Shown one piece after another: positions 42,550 to 52,462 of a DNA stretch of 64,000 nt. Numbering within the stretch: position 1 is the stretch's first letter; each line of letters starts with the position of its first letter. A program made the position numbers and the translations under genes. The notes under the pieces were generated by a model that made no database searches, was not told where the DNA came from, and saw only the letters and a program-made list of their open reading frames with translations. Source of the DNA: an uncultured Opitutaceae bacterium (GTDB lineage Bacteria; Verrucomicrobiota; Verrucomicrobiia; Opitutales; Opitutaceae); contig CAIYUN010000051.1 in the NCBI GenBank assembly GCA_903929355.1, positions 1-64,000 of the forward strand. The letters are read 5' to 3'.

Positions 42550-43667
42550 TACCGCACGCGCACGTTCACGATCACCGACAGGCCAAGCCGCAACCGGGGG
42601 CCGACGGCGGCGAGGCTCTCCTTATCGAGGACGATCTTCACCGGGATGCGTTGCACGACCTTGTTGAAGTTGCCGGTCGCGTTGTCGGGTGGCAGCAGGG
42701 CGAACTGCGAGCCGCTGGCCGGGGCGAGGCTCTCCACGGTGCCGTGCAGGGTCACGCCGGGCAGGGTGTCCAGCGTCACCTCGGCGACCTGACCGGGCAC
42801 AATCCGGGTGAGCTGCGTCTCCTTGAAGTTTGCCACAATCCAGGCGTCGGGCGAGGCCAGCGCCAGCAACGACTGGCCGACGAGGGCGTAATTGCCGACC
42901 TCGACCGCCTTGTTGCCCACGCAGCCGTCGGCCGGGGCGGTGATCGTGGTGTAGGTCAGCAGGCGTCGGGCGTCATCGAGCGCCGACTGGGCGACGGCCA
43001 CATTGGCGGTGGCCGCCCCGAGCCTGGCGGTGAGCGAGGTGCGGGCGGCGTGGGCCGAATCCACCGCCGCGCGGGCGGCGACGAGGTTGGCCTCATTGGC
43101 CGCGCGGGCGGCCGTGGCGGCTCGAAAGGCGCCGCGGGTCGTGTCGAGATCGGCCTGGGCGATGACATGCCCTCCGGCGAAGAGCTGCTCGCCGCGGTCG
43201 AGGTTCTGCTTCGCGAGATTGAGCTCCGCCTCGGTCTGGCCGAGCTGGGCCTCGGCCTGCTGGACCCGCGCCTCGGCACCGGCAATCTCCGTGTCGGCCT
43301 GGGCCAGGGCGGCGTTGCCTTCGGTTTCCTGGGCCCGGGCCTGGTCGAGCTGGTCCTGCGCCTTTTGGACGGCCAGGGTGAATTGCAGCGGGTCGAGCCG
43401 CACCAGCACGTCGCCGGCCTTGACCATTTGATTGTCGTTCACCGGCACGGCCGCCACCTGGCCGTTGATCTGCGGGCTGATCTGGAACAGGTGGCCCGAC
43501 ACATAGGCGTCGTCCGTCTCCTCATAGTGCGCGGCGTGCAGGGCCGCGCGGGCGAGCCACACGCCGACGGCGAGCACCGCCACCGTCACCAGGACCGGCC
43601 GCCAAAGCGGGCGGCGCGGGCGGGCGGGAGGGTGGACGGCGGCGGGAGTTTCGGGCGGGAGGCTCAT
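42549..43667 (-). CDS. EmrA/HlyD-type membrane-fusion protein (second system)
   Basis: 372 residues from ATG at 43667 (MSLPPETPAAVHPPARPRRP). One transmembrane helix (about 24-44), then HYEETDDAYVSGHLFQISPQ, a long coiled-coil hairpin (about 100-215), ITAPADGCVGNKAVEVGNYA, and SQFALLPPDNATGNFNKVVQ, the same EmrA hallmark as in the other system. It lies third in a tetR-MFS-HlyD operon on the minus strand, 11 bases after the MFS gene. The TAA stop coincides with the end of a MITE-like element. Confidence 0.92.
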   Translation of the reverse strand: MSLPPETPAAVHPPARPRRPLWRPVLVTVAVLAVGVWLARAALHAAHYEETDDAYVSGHLFQISPQINGQVAAVPVNDNQMVKAGDVLVRLDPLQFTLAVQKAQDQLDQARAQETEGNAALAQADTEIAGAEARVQQAEAQLGQTEAELNLAKQNLDRGEQLFAGGHVIAQADLDTTRGAFRAATAARAANEANLVAARAAVDSAHAARTSLTARLGAATANVAVAQSALDDARRLLTYTTITAPADGCVGNKAVEVGNYALVGQSLLALASPDAWIVANFKETQLTRIVPGQVAEVTLDTLPGVTLHGTVESLAPASGSQFALLPPDNATGNFNKVVQRIPVKIVLDKESLAAVGPRLRLGLSVIVNVRVR

Positions 43668-43678
43668 GGGAAAAATAA

Positions 43679-45292
43679 TCAGTGGGCGGCGGCGGCCGCG
43701 GTCTGGTTGGAACCCTTGTCCAGCAGCAGGAGCAGCGGGAGGGACGCCAGAAACGCGGCGGCCACATAGAAAAACACCTCGGCAAACGAGAGCAGCAGCG
43801 ACTGGGAGTTCACGGCGTGGTCCAGCGCCGACCACATCTGCTGCCGGGCCAGCACGGGATCGGCGGAGCGGGTGGCGAACAGCTCGCCGAGGTACTGGCC
43901 GCGCAGGATCATCGCGGGATTGGCCGTGGTGATGTGCTCGACGAGCCCCGCGCGATGCAGCGCCTCGCGCCGGGCCAGCACCGTGGTGATGACGGCGATC
44001 CCGATGCTGCTCCCCATCTGCCGGGTGAGGCTGTAGATGCCGGAGCCGGCGGCGATCTCGCGCTTCGGGAGCGCGCCGAGCGTCGCCAGGCTGAGCGGGA
44101 CAAAGATCATCACCGCCCCGATGCCGCGCAACAGCAGCGGCAGGAAGAGCGAGCCGGTGCCGGTGTCGGGGTTGATGGTCGCAAGCAGCAGCGCCGTCGC
44201 GACCGTCACGAGGGCCCCGATTGCGATCAACACCCGGGCGTCGAACCGGCCGGACACCTTGCCCATGATGATCATGGTGACCGCCGAGGCAAAGGCCCCG
44301 GGCATGAGAAGCAGGCCGCTCTGCATGGCGGTGAAATGCAGGTAGTCCTAGGTGAAGATGGGCACGGCAAACATCACCCCATAGAGCCCCATTCCGAGCA
44401 CGAGCGAGTACACGCTGCCCGCCGCCAGCGACCGGTGCCGGAGCACGCGCAGGTCCACCGCCGGGTGCTCCGCGGTGAGTTCCCGCCAGAGGAACAGGCC
44501 GCCGCCGGCCAGCGCGCCCACGGTCATCGTCAGGATGAAGCGCGAGCTGAACCAGTCGTCCTGCTGCCCCTCCTCCAGCATCGTCTGGAAGCAGGCCAGC
44601 CCGAGCGTGAGCAGGCCGATCCCCGCCCAGTCCACGGGCTTGCTCTCCCGGTCCTCCGGGCGGTCACGCGGCAGAAACACCATCGTCATCAGGACCGCGA
44701 TGATACCGAAGGGCAGGTTGATGAAGAAAATCCAGCGCCAGCCCAGTGTGTCGGTCAGCCAGCCGCCGAGCACCGGCCCGAACGCCGGCCCGGCGATCAC
44801 CCCGATGCCGAACAGCGCCTGCGCGGCCGGCTGCTCGTGGCGGGGAAAGGTTTCAAACAGGAGCGACTGGGCCTTGGCCAGCAGGCCGCCGCCGCACAGC
44901 CCCTGGAGCACCCGCGCGATGATCAGCATCATCAGACTCGTGGACAGGCCGCAGAGGACGGACGCCGCGGTGAAACCAGCGAGTGAGAAGAGGAGGTATT
45001 GCTTTTTGCCGTAGCGGTAGCCCAGCCAGGCGGTGAGCGGGATCATCACCACATTGGCGCAGGCATAGCCGGTGGACACCCAGCCGGCCTCGCTGAGCGT
45101 GGCCCCCAGGTTGCCCCGGATCTCGGGCAGGGCGACGTTGACGATGCTGGTGTCAATGATCTCGAGGATCGCCCCCAGCGCCGCCGTGACCGCGATGACC
45201 CATTTCAGGATCCCGCGGTCCGCCAACCGCGCGGCCAGCGGGCCGAGCAGACTGCGGTCGGAGCCGTAAAGTCCCGGGACTGCTTCGCTCAT
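43679..45292 (-). pseudogene. EmrB-like MFS transporter split by an in-frame amber codon
   Basis: Two same-frame halves are separated only by TAG at 44348-44350. The first half runs from 45292 (MSEAVPGLYGSDRSLLGPLA) to MFAVPIFT. The second resumes with DYLHFTAMQSGLLLMPGAFA and runs to the stop at 43679. The first half carries LEIIDTSIVNVALPEIRGNL and RVLQGLCGGGLLAKAQSLLF plus GPAFGPVLGGWLTDTLGWRW, all DHA2 motifs. Relatives have glutamine at the stop position, so one CAG-to-TAG change explains it. Intact length would be 537 residues. It is a recent nonsense mutation, a sequencing error or a suppressed stop. The start overlaps tetR by 4 bases. Confidence 0.85.
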
Positions 45293-45921
45293 TTACGGGA
45301 TCCTTTCGCCTTCCCGGCCGCCCCGTGCAGCACCAGCGCGACGGCGGCCCGCCGGTAGTCATCGGTGTCGTATTTCAACTTGAGATCCCGGGAGGCACAG
45401 CGGAGGACGCCGGTGAACAGCATGCCGGTGAACAAATCCGCCAGCAGGTCGGGGCCGGGGTCGGCGCGCAGCTCGCCCGCCTGTTGGGCGGCCGCGATCC
45501 GGTCGGCCAACGCGGACTTGACCGGCTGGAACACCGCCCGGAACACCTGCCGTTCCTGCTCCCGGTGGTGGTGGTGGATTTCGCCCAGCATGGTACGGAC
45601 CAGGGGCAGGTTGGCGGTGAGCAGCCGGTCGTATTCCGCGGCCAGCCGGGTGAGGTCGGCCCGCAGGTCGGCCGTGGCCGGCGGCGGGGTGGGGACCCCA
45701 TCGCGGCCGGGATCGCCGCCGAAATTCTCCCCGACGACGGCGGCGAGGAGGCGCTCCTTGGTCTGGAAGTGCCGGAACAGCGTGACCTCGTTGACCCCCG
45801 CCGCCCGCGCGATGGCGCGGGTGGTTGCCCCCGCCAGCCCGTGCCGGGCGAAGACGCGGGCCGCCCCCGCGAGGAGGCGGGCCCGGGTGCCGGCCGCGCG
45901 GGACGAAGATGGGGCTTTCAT
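45289..45921 (-). CDS. TetR-family repressor of the downstream efflux genes
   Basis: 210 residues from ATG at 45921 (MKAPSSSRAAGTRARLLAGA). An in-frame ATG at 45939 would add six. HTH region: GLAGATTRAIARAAGVNEVTLFRHFQTKERLL (about residues 29-60). A helical ligand-binding domain with IHHHHREQERQVFRAVF follows. It heads a tetR-MFS-HlyD operon (ATGA overlap with the MFS gene). A perfect palindrome spans its start codon, so it should repress its own operon until a pump substrate binds. Confidence 0.9.
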   Translation of the reverse strand: MKAPSSSRAAGTRARLLAGAARVFARHGLAGATTRAIARAAGVNEVTLFRHFQTKERLLAAVVGENFGGDPGRDGVPTPPPATADLRADLTRLAAEYDRLLTANLPLVRTMLGEIHHHHREQERQVFRAVFQPVKSALADRIAAAQQAGELRADPGPDLLADLFTGMLFTGVLRCASRDLKLKYDTDDYRRAAVALVLHGAAGKAKGSRK

Positions 45922-45940
45922 GCAAGCAATCACTTGCATG
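45919..45940. promoter_or_regulatory. Perfect palindrome over the tetR start, likely operator
   Basis: Arms CATGCAAG (45919-45926) and CTTGCATG (45933-45940) are separated by 6 bp. Both candidate tetR start codons lie within the arms. CCATAAT just upstream on the coding strand resembles a -10 element, so transcription may begin almost at the start codon. Confidence 0.7.
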
Positions 45941-45959
45941 CATTATGGGAAAGCGCAAG

Positions 45960-46125
45960 GCCAAAACCGGCGACCAGAGGCAGAATTTTTACCGGAGGGA
46001 ACGAGGGAAACGGAGCCGAAGCCAGCGAGCACGGCAGGACAAATCCCAGGACACGGAGTTTTCGGGGTTTTTAACCGGGGATTCGCGCGGAATCGGCTTT
46101 GCGGGGGCGCCGGTCGCTGGGGGGA
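45960..46125. repeat. Dispersed repeat pieces between tetR and dctA-like genes
   Basis: ATTTTTACCGGAGGGAACGA and GGGAAACGGAG (about 45986-46016) are the complement of the unit near 41600. GGACACGGAGTTTTCGG and TTTTTAACCGGGG follow. Nothing gene-like is seen in it. Confidence 0.5.
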
Positions 46126-47379
46126 TCAAGGCCGGGAGGTGGGCGGTTCGCCGGCGAGGACTTTTTTGGCGCGGGGCAGGTCGAGTTCATTTTCCCACCG
46201 GGCCACGGTGATCGTTGCGACGCCGTTGCCGATGAGGTTGGTGAGCGCGCGGGCTTCCGACATGAACCGGTCAATACCCACCAGCAGCGAGAGGCTGGCG
46301 ACCGGAATGGGCGTCGAGGAGAGCGTGGCCGACAAGGTGACGAACCCGCCGCCCGTGACCGCGGCGGCGCCCTTGGAAGTGAGCAGCAGCAGCGTCAGCA
46401 CGCCGACCTGCTGCCAGAGGGTGAGCGGGGTGTCGGTGGCCTGGGCGAGGAAGATCGCGGCCATCGTCAGGTAGATGCAGGTGCCGTCGAGGTTGAACGA
46501 GTAGCCCGAGGGCAGCACGAGCCCGACGACCGACTTGGAGCAGCCCAGGTTTTCCAGCTTGGCCATCATGCCGGGCAGGGCCGACTCCGACGAGGAGGTG
46601 CCCAGCACGAGGAACAGCTCCTCGCGGATGTAGCGGAGGAATTTCAGCAGGCTCAGCCCGTTCAGCCGCATGATGGCGCCAAGCACCACCGCGATGAACA
46701 CGAACATGGTGAGGTAGACGCACAGGATCAGCCGGCCCAGCGCCAGCAGCGCCCCGGCGCCCTGGCTGCCCATGGTGTAGGCGATGGCCCCGAAGGCGGC
46801 GAGGGGGGCCAGCTTCATCAGCAGGGCCACCATGCCCATCAAAACCTTGGTCACCAGGTCGAGCAGGTGGAGCAACGGCTCCGCCCTCGGCCCCAGCCGG
46901 GCGACGGCGATCCCGAAGAGCACCGCCACGAGCAGGACCTGCAGGATGTCACCGGAGGTGAGGGCCCCCGGCAGCGTGGTCGGAATGACGTTGAGCAGAA
47001 AGCCCACCACGCTGGTCGGTTTGGCGTAGGCGCCGGCCTGGGTGAGGTCGGCGACGGAAAGGGTCACATGGCGGCCCGCGCCCGGCTGCACCCAGTTGAC
47101 GACCACCAGCCCCACCACCAGCGCGAGGGTTGTCACGACCTCAAAATACAACAGCGCCTTCAGCCCGACGCGCCCCACCTTGCGCAGGTCGGAGACCTGG
47201 CCGATGCCGGTCACGATCGTGCAAAAGATGATCGGGCCGATGAGCATCTTGACCAGGCTCACAAACCCGTCGCCCAAGGGCTTCATGGCCATCGCCTGGG
47301 CCGGAAAGAAACCTCCAAACACCGCCCCGGCCACCGTCGCCAGCAGGACCCAGACATAGAGATGGCGAAAGAGCTTCAT
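46126..47379 (-). CDS. DctA/GltP-type dicarboxylate-amino acid:cation symporter
   Basis: 417 residues from ATG at 47379 (MKLFRHLYVWVLLATVAGAV). It has eight helices and two re-entrant loops in the usual glutamate-transporter fold. The serine-rich HP1 loop is LVLGTSSSESALPGMM, TM7 holds SGYSFNLDGTCIYLTMA, and HP2 holds TSKGAAAVTGGGFVTLSATL. These fit DctA (C4-dicarboxylate) best. An upstream in-frame ATG at 47430 adds 17 unlikely residues. It follows ilvB in the same direction after 164 bases; no operon link is evident. Confidence 0.92.
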   Translation of the reverse strand: MKLFRHLYVWVLLATVAGAVFGGFFPAQAMAMKPLGDGFVSLVKMLIGPIIFCTIVTGIGQVSDLRKVGRVGLKALLYFEVVTTLALVVGLVVVNWVQPGAGRHVTLSVADLTQAGAYAKPTSVVGFLLNVIPTTLPGALTSGDILQVLLVAVLFGIAVARLGPRAEPLLHLLDLVTKVLMGMVALLMKLAPLAAFGAIAYTMGSQGAGALLALGRLILCVYLTMFVFIAVVLGAIMRLNGLSLLKFLRYIREELFLVLGTSSSESALPGMMAKLENLGCSKSVVGLVLPSGYSFNLDGTCIYLTMAAIFLAQATDTPLTLWQQVGVLTLLLLTSKGAAAVTGGGFVTLSATLSSTPIPVASLSLLVGIDRFMSEARALTNLIGNGVATITVARWENELDLPRAKKVLAGEPPTSRP

Positions 47380-47543
47380 GGGATGGGGCGGGCGGCGGTT
47401 CAACTTCAGGTCCGACGCGTTAGGGACCACGCGCCTTCCCCATCACAAGTATATGACATAAGAGACGTTGACATAAAGTCTCTCGTCGCAGCCACCGGAT
47501 AAAAATGGACACGACCAAAGCCGAAAGGAAGGGTCATCCCCCC

Positions 47544-49322
47544 TCACTTCAGCAGCATGTCCTTGACCGTCTTGCCGGCGGGGATCATCGGGAGCACGTG
47601 CTCGGTGTAGGGCACGATCACGTCGAGCACGAACGGCCCATCGCAGTCCAGCATCTCCTGGATCGCGGCGCGCAGCTCGCTCTTCTTGATCACGCGGCGG
47701 CCTTTCACCCCGAACCCCGCGGCGATCTTCACGAAGTCGGGATAGAGCGCGTCGGGGTTGTCGGGACTGCCGATGTTCTTCTCGTCGCCGAGAATGGTGT
47801 TGCCGCGGATGCTGCCGTAGAAACGGTCCTCCCACTGCACGACCATGCCGAGATGCTGGTTGTTCAGGATCATGGCCTTCGCGGCGATCTTCTCGATGTG
47901 CGCGGTGGCCAGCTCCTGAATGTTCATCACGAAGGAACCGTCGCCGTCGATGTCGATGACCTGCTTGTCGGGGAAGGCGACCTTGGCGCCGAGGGCGGCC
48001 GGGTAGCCGAAGCCCATCGCGCCGAGGCCGAGCGAGCTCAGGTAGCGGCGTGGCTCGTTGAAGCGGTAGAACTGCGCGGCCCACATCTGGTGCTGGCCCA
48101 CCCCGGTGGTGATGATGGCCTCGCCCTTCGTCAGCTCGTGGAGCACCTGCACGGCCTCCTGCGGCACGATGTGACGGCTCTCCTCGTAACCGAAGGGGTA
48201 GTCGCGTTTCCAAGCGTTGAGCTGCGTCTGCCAAGGCTTGGTGTCGGGCGGCGTGAACTTGTGCGCGGTGGCGAGCTCATTGAGCCGGCGCAGCGCGTAA
48301 CGGATGTCGCTGACCACCGGGAGCTGGACCCGCTTGTTCTTGTTGTGCTCGGAGGCGTCGATGTCCACATGGACGATCTTTGCGCCAGCGGCAAAGTGTT
48401 TCGTGTCGCCGGTGATGCGATCGTCGAACCTCGCGCCGAGGCAGAGCAGCAGGTCGCTCTGATCCACGGCCCAGTTGCCGTAGGCGGCGCCGTGCATGCC
48501 GAACCACTGGAGCGAGAGCTTGTGCGACTCGGGGAACGCGCCCACGCCCATGAGTGTGGTGGCGACCATGAGATTGGTTTTCTCCGCAAAGGTCTTCAGC
48601 TCGGCGTGCGCGCCGGCGGAGATGAGCCCGCCGCCCGCGTAGATGACGGGCTTTTTCGCCTCGGCGATGAGGGAGAGAATCTGGTTGAGCTGCTCGTCGG
48701 TCGCACGCGGCAGGGCGCCGAGCAACGGGTTGCGGAATTCCGCCGTGGCGGGAAACACCGGCTGGAGCTTCTTCTGCTGCACATCCTTGGGGATGTCGAT
48801 GATGACGGGGCCGGGCCGGCCGGAGTTAGCGATCTGGAAGGCCTCCTTGAAGATGCGCGGCAGGTCGCTGGCGTCGAGCACGAGGTAGGAGTGCTTCACG
48901 ATGGGCAGCGTCATGCCGTAGAAGTCGGTCTCCTGGAAGGCCATCTTGCCGATGTATTTTGAATAGACCTGGCCGGTGATGGCGATGAGCGGCACCGAGT
49001 CCATGTAGGCGTCGGCGATGGCGGAGATGAGGTTGGTGGCGCCGGGGCCGCTGGTGGCCATGCACACGCCGACCTTGCCGGTGGCCCGGGCGTAGCCCTC
49101 GGCGGCGAAGGAGCCGCCCTGCTCGTGGCGGGGAAGGATGGTGCGGATCTTCTCCGTGCGGGCGAGGGCCTGGTGGAGCTCCTGCGACGCGCCGCCGGGA
49201 TAGGCGAAGATTACGTCCACGCCCTCACGGATGAGGCACTCGACCACGCAGTCGGCGCCGTTCATCTCGCGGCCGATTTCCGGCGCAGGGAAAGGAGTGG
49301 AAGGGGAGGTGGATTTGGGCAT
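47544..49322 (-). CDS. ilvB: Acetolactate synthase, large (catalytic) subunit
   Basis: Condenses two pyruvates, or pyruvate and 2-oxobutyrate, in branched-chain amino acid synthesis, using thiamine diphosphate, Mg and FAD. 592 residues from ATG at 49322 ([20 protein letters not shown]). The PYR-domain block [14 protein letters not shown], catalytic Glu region [23 protein letters not shown] region [15 protein letters not shown] and the TPP motif [15 protein letters not shown] ending in NNQHLGM are present. The small regulatory subunit gene (ilvN) is not adjacent. Confidence 0.95.
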   Translation of the reverse strand: MPKSTSPSTPFPAPEIGREMNGADCVVECLIREGVDVIFAYPGGASQELHQALARTEKIRTILPRHEQGGSFAAEGYARATGKVGVCMATSGPGATNLISAIADAYMDSVPLIAITGQVYSKYIGKMAFQETDFYGMTLPIVKHSYLVLDASDLPRIFKEAFQIANSGRPGPVIIDIPKDVQQKKLQPVFPATAEFRNPLLGALPRATDEQLNQILSLIAEAKKPVIYAGGGLISAGAHAELKTFAEKTNLMVATTLMGVGAFPESHKLSLQWFGMHGAAYGNWAVDQSDLLLCLGARFDDRITGDTKHFAAGAKIVHVDIDASEHNKNKRVQLPVVSDIRYALRRLNELATAHKFTPPDTKPWQTQLNAWKRDYPFGYEESRHIVPQEAVQVLHELTKGEAIITTGVGQHQMWAAQFYRFNEPRRYLSSLGLGAMGFGYPAALGAKVAFPDKQVIDIDGDGSFVMNIQELATAHIEKIAAKAMILNNQHLGMVVQWEDRFYGSIRGNTILGDEKNIGSPDNPDALYPDFVKIAAGFGVKGRRVIKKSELRAAIQEMLDCDGPFVLDVIVPYTEHVLPMIPAGKTVKDMLLK

Positions 49323-49694
49323 GGCGGTGGCGGATTGGAACAGAGGGCAGAAACCAACCACAACGGGAGAGCGGAGGCAATCACGGAGTTAGTGACCGCC
49401 AATCGGCGCAGATCTTTGCCAAATCTGGAACACGGAACACCAGGTTGAACAGGAGGTAACAGAGGAAACGGAGGGAGGAAGAGGGTTATAGACCCAAAGC
49501 CGCGGAGGGAACAGGGCTGAGGGGACATAGAATCACGGAGGTTTTGCACAAGTTCGCGAAAGTAGCAAAGAAACGGAAACCCGGGCGTGCCGGTGCCTTG
49601 GCGCCCTCTGCGCTCGTTACGTGATAATTTGCGAGCAGAAAACCAACACCTTTTCGGTTGGCAGCCAGACCGGACGCAACGCACGCTGACAGCC
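49323..49694. other. 372-bp divergent spacer, repeat-like
   Basis: This lies between divergent ilvB and the YmdB-like gene. It contains GAGGTAACAGAGGAAACGGA and related CACGGAG words at 49460-49560, of the same type as the repeats at 41.6 and 46.0 kb. Promoters for both genes should be here, but no clear -35/-10 pair stood out. No gene is seen. Confidence 0.5.
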
Positions 49695-50483
49695 ATGCTG
49701 AAGATCCTTTTCATCGGTGACATCGTCGGGCGGCCGGGGCGCGACATCGTGGTGGCGGAGGTGCCGCGGCTCCGTGCGGAGATGGGACTCGACGTGGTCA
49801 TCGCCAACGCTGAAAACGCGGCCGCCGGCGCGGGCATTACGGCCGCCATTGCCAAGGCGATCCTCGCCGCCGGCGTGGATGTCATCACGCTCGGCGACCA
49901 CGTGTGGGACCAGCGCGGCTGGGAGACCGAGATCGGCGGTCTGGAGCGGGTGTGCCGTCCGGCCAACCTGCCCGCCGCCTGCCCGGGCCGCGAACTGGTG
50001 GTGGTCGAAGTGAAAGGGGTGCGGCTGGCGGTGCTCACACTGCTCGGCCGCACGTATATCAACCTCAAGGCCGAATGCCCGTTTCTCGCGGCCGACGCCC
50101 TGCTCGCCCGGCACGCCGGCGCGGCGGACGCGTTTTTCGTGGAGATCCACGCCGAGGCGACGAGCGAGAAACAGGCGCTGGGCTGGCATCTCGACGGCCG
50201 GGCGGTAGCGGTCATCGGCACGCACACGCATGTGCCGACGGCCGACGCCTCCGTGCTGCCCGGCGGCACCGCGTTCCTGTGCGACGCGGGCATGACAGGG
50301 CCCTACGCCAGCGTGCTGGGCCGCGAGGTGAAGCCGGTGGTCGCGCGGTTTCTCGACGGGATGCCGCGCAAGTTTGAGGTGGCCGAGGGCGACGTGCGAC
50401 TCTCCGGCGTGGTGGTCGAATATGACCCGGCGGTCAGACGCGCCACGCGCTGCGAACTGATCACGGTGCGGAAGGTGCGGTGA
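49695..50483 (+). CDS. YmdB-type metallophosphoesterase (TIGR00282)
   Basis: 262 residues from ATG at 49695. Metal-binding motifs of the YmdB/DR1281 family are complete: [12 protein letters not shown] (N-terminal Asp), [39 protein letters not shown] and [10 protein letters not shown]. Characterised members are 2',3'-cyclic nucleotide phosphodiesterases acting in the cytosol. It is followed by the esterase gene 141 bases later. An upstream in-frame start at 49587 is repeat-region DNA. Confidence 0.92.
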   Translation: MLKILFIGDIVGRPGRDIVVAEVPRLRAEMGLDVVIANAENAAAGAGITAAIAKAILAAGVDVITLGDHVWDQRGWETEIGGLERVCRPANLPAACPGRELVVVEVKGVRLAVLTLLGRTYINLKAECPFLAADALLARHAGAADAFFVEIHAEATSEKQALGWHLDGRAVAVIGTHTHVPTADASVLPGGTAFLCDAGMTGPYASVLGREVKPVVARFLDGMPRKFEVAEGDVRLSGVVVEYDPAVRRATRCELITVRKVR

Positions 50484-50623
50484 GACCGCGGACGGATGGA
50501 GTCTGGAGCCAGGAGCCAGGAGACGGAAAGATTTCGAGGTTGGGACCAAGGCCGGCCTTGCCCCATTCGGGGCCGTCGTCCAAGCTCGCCTCCACCCCTG
50601 TCCTTGCCCAACCCCGTCCCGTC

Positions 50624-52420
50624 ATGAACCTCCCGACCCCCGTCCTGGTCCTGGGCCTCGCCCTCGCCGTCCTGCCCGCCGCCCGTGCGGCGGAAAGCTA
50701 TCCGCCGAACCCGGACTCGCAGCGCCACGACGGCGTGCCGGCGGGTGAGCAGATCAAGTTCACTTTCGACACCTCCAGGATTTTCCCCGGCACCACGCGC
50801 AACGTGACGGTGTATGTGCCGAAGCAATATGACCCGGCGAAGCCGGCGTGCGTCTATGTCAACCAGGACGGCGTGCAGTGGAACGCGCCGGTGGTGTTCG
50901 ACAACCTCATCGCCGCCGGGGCCATGCCCGTGACCATCGCCGTGTTCTCCACCCCGGGCGTGGTGAAGACCGCCACGCCGGCTGCGGCGCTCGACCGGTT
51001 CAACCGCAGCCTCGAATACGACGGGCTGGGCGACGCCTACGCGCGGTTCCTACTCGAGGAGCTGCTGCCCGCCGTCGAGACCAAGGCCACCGCCGACGGC
51101 CGCGCGATCCATCTCTCGCACGACGGCAACGACCGCGCGATCGGCGGCTCGAGCAGCGGCGCGATCGCGGCGTTCACGGCGGCCTGGGAGCGGCCGGACG
51201 CGTTCACGCGGGTGTTCACCGCCATCGGCACCTTCGTCGGCCTGCGCGGGGGCAACGACTACCCCACGCTCATCCGCAAGGTTGAGCCGAAGCCGCTGCG
51301 GGTGTTTCTCCAGGACGGCTCGTCCGACCAGAACATCTACGGCGGCGACTGGTGGATGGCCAACCAGGAGATGGAGCGCGCGCTCACCTACGCCGGCTAC
51401 GAGGTCAATCATGCCTGGGGCACCGGCGCGCACAGCGGCGCGCAGGGCAACGCGATTTTCCCCGACGTGATGCGCTGGCTCTGGAAGGACTGGCCGCAAC
51501 CCGTGAAGGCCGCGCTGCTCAAGTCCGACCGGGTGGGGAAGATCGTGATTCCAGGGGAGGGATGGAAAGAGTTGATCGTGAACCAGCCCCCCACAAGCGC
51601 CCTGGCGGCAAACGCCCGAGGAGAAGTTTTCGGCTTTGGAGGAATTTCTCGCGTTATCAGCAGCTCGACGTTCAATGTTGGAATTGATGGCAAGATTGTG
51701 CCCAAGCCCAAGGGTTTTGGTTTTGCGGGTGCTGGGATCACTGCGGCGGCCTTTGGACCCGATAACCGACTCTATTCGAACTTTATGACTCCAGTCGGCG
51801 ACGGTATCGACGCCGTGGAGGAAGGTGGCTCAACGTCATCGATCATAATTGCGCCCAACAACCAAGATCCTAAATTTCAATTGTTCCGCCCAGCCTTGGT
51901 CCTCGCCCATAATGGCAACCTTTACGCTGCGAGCGGGCACCAAGTCCTGCTGGTGAAACCCACGGGTGACATAAGCAAGGAGGGTGAGGATGAGCCGGCC
52001 GCCGGAGGCCTAGCCCTTTCCTCTGACCAGTCTCTCCTTTATCTGTCGGAGGCCGATTCGCACTGGGTGGACAGCTACACCATCAAGGCCGACGGGACTC
52101 TGGCGAACAAACAGCGCTATTTCTGGCTCCATGCGCCGGACACGGCGGACAACAGCGGGGCCGCCGGCATGTGCGTGGACCGCGGCGGCAGCCTCTATGT
52201 CGCGACGGCGATGGGATTGCAGGTGTGTGACCAGGCGGGGCGGGTCAATTGCATCCTGCCGCTCCCGGGCAACGCCAAGCCGACCTCCGTTTGTTTCGGC
52301 GGGGCCAACTTCGACACGCTCTTTGTCGCCTGCGGCGACAAAGTTTTCCTGCGCAAGCTCAACGCCCACGGCGCCAACGGCTGGGACACCCCCACCAAGC
52401 CCGCCGCGCCGCAGTTGTGA
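50624..52420 (+). CDS. Secreted esterase fused to an SMP-30-like beta-propeller
   Basis: 598 residues from ATG at 50624. Signal peptide MNLPTPVLVLGLALAVLPAARA (1-22). Residues of about 35-305 form an enterochelin-esterase-type alpha/beta hydrolase (PF00756 type): VTVYVPKQYDPAKPACVYVN, then GGSSSG with Ser177 as nucleophile, and LQDGSSDQNIYGGDW and HSGAQG for the acid and histidine. Residues of about 335-598 resemble a gluconolactonase/SMP-30 propeller (LALSSDQSLLYLSEADSHWV, GMCVDRGGSLYVATAMGLQV). Base composition of the linker and early propeller (51540-52000) is visibly less GC-rich than the flanks, hinting at a graft. Substrate unknown. Confidence 0.85.
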   Translation: MNLPTPVLVLGLALAVLPAARAAESYPPNPDSQRHDGVPAGEQIKFTFDTSRIFPGTTRNVTVYVPKQYDPAKPACVYVNQDGVQWNAPVVFDNLIAAGAMPVTIAVFSTPGVVKTATPAAALDRFNRSLEYDGLGDAYARFLLEELLPAVETKATADGRAIHLSHDGNDRAIGGSSSGAIAAFTAAWERPDAFTRVFTAIGTFVGLRGGNDYPTLIRKVEPKPLRVFLQDGSSDQNIYGGDWWMANQEMERALTYAGYEVNHAWGTGAHSGAQGNAIFPDVMRWLWKDWPQPVKAALLKSDRVGKIVIPGEGWKELIVNQPPTSALAANARGEVFGFGGISRVISSSTFNVGIDGKIVPKPKGFGFAGAGITAAAFGPDNRLYSNFMTPVGDGIDAVEEGGSTSSIIIAPNNQDPKFQLFRPALVLAHNGNLYAASGHQVLLVKPTGDISKEGEDEPAAGGLALSSDQSLLYLSEADSHWVDSYTIKADGTLANKQRYFWLHAPDTADNSGAAGMCVDRGGSLYVATAMGLQVCDQAGRVNCILPLPGNAKPTSVCFGGANFDTLFVACGDKVFLRKLNAHGANGWDTPTKPAAPQL

Positions 52421-52462
52421 GCCGGGTTGTCCTCTGTAGGGGCGCAGTGTTGTTGCCTTATA

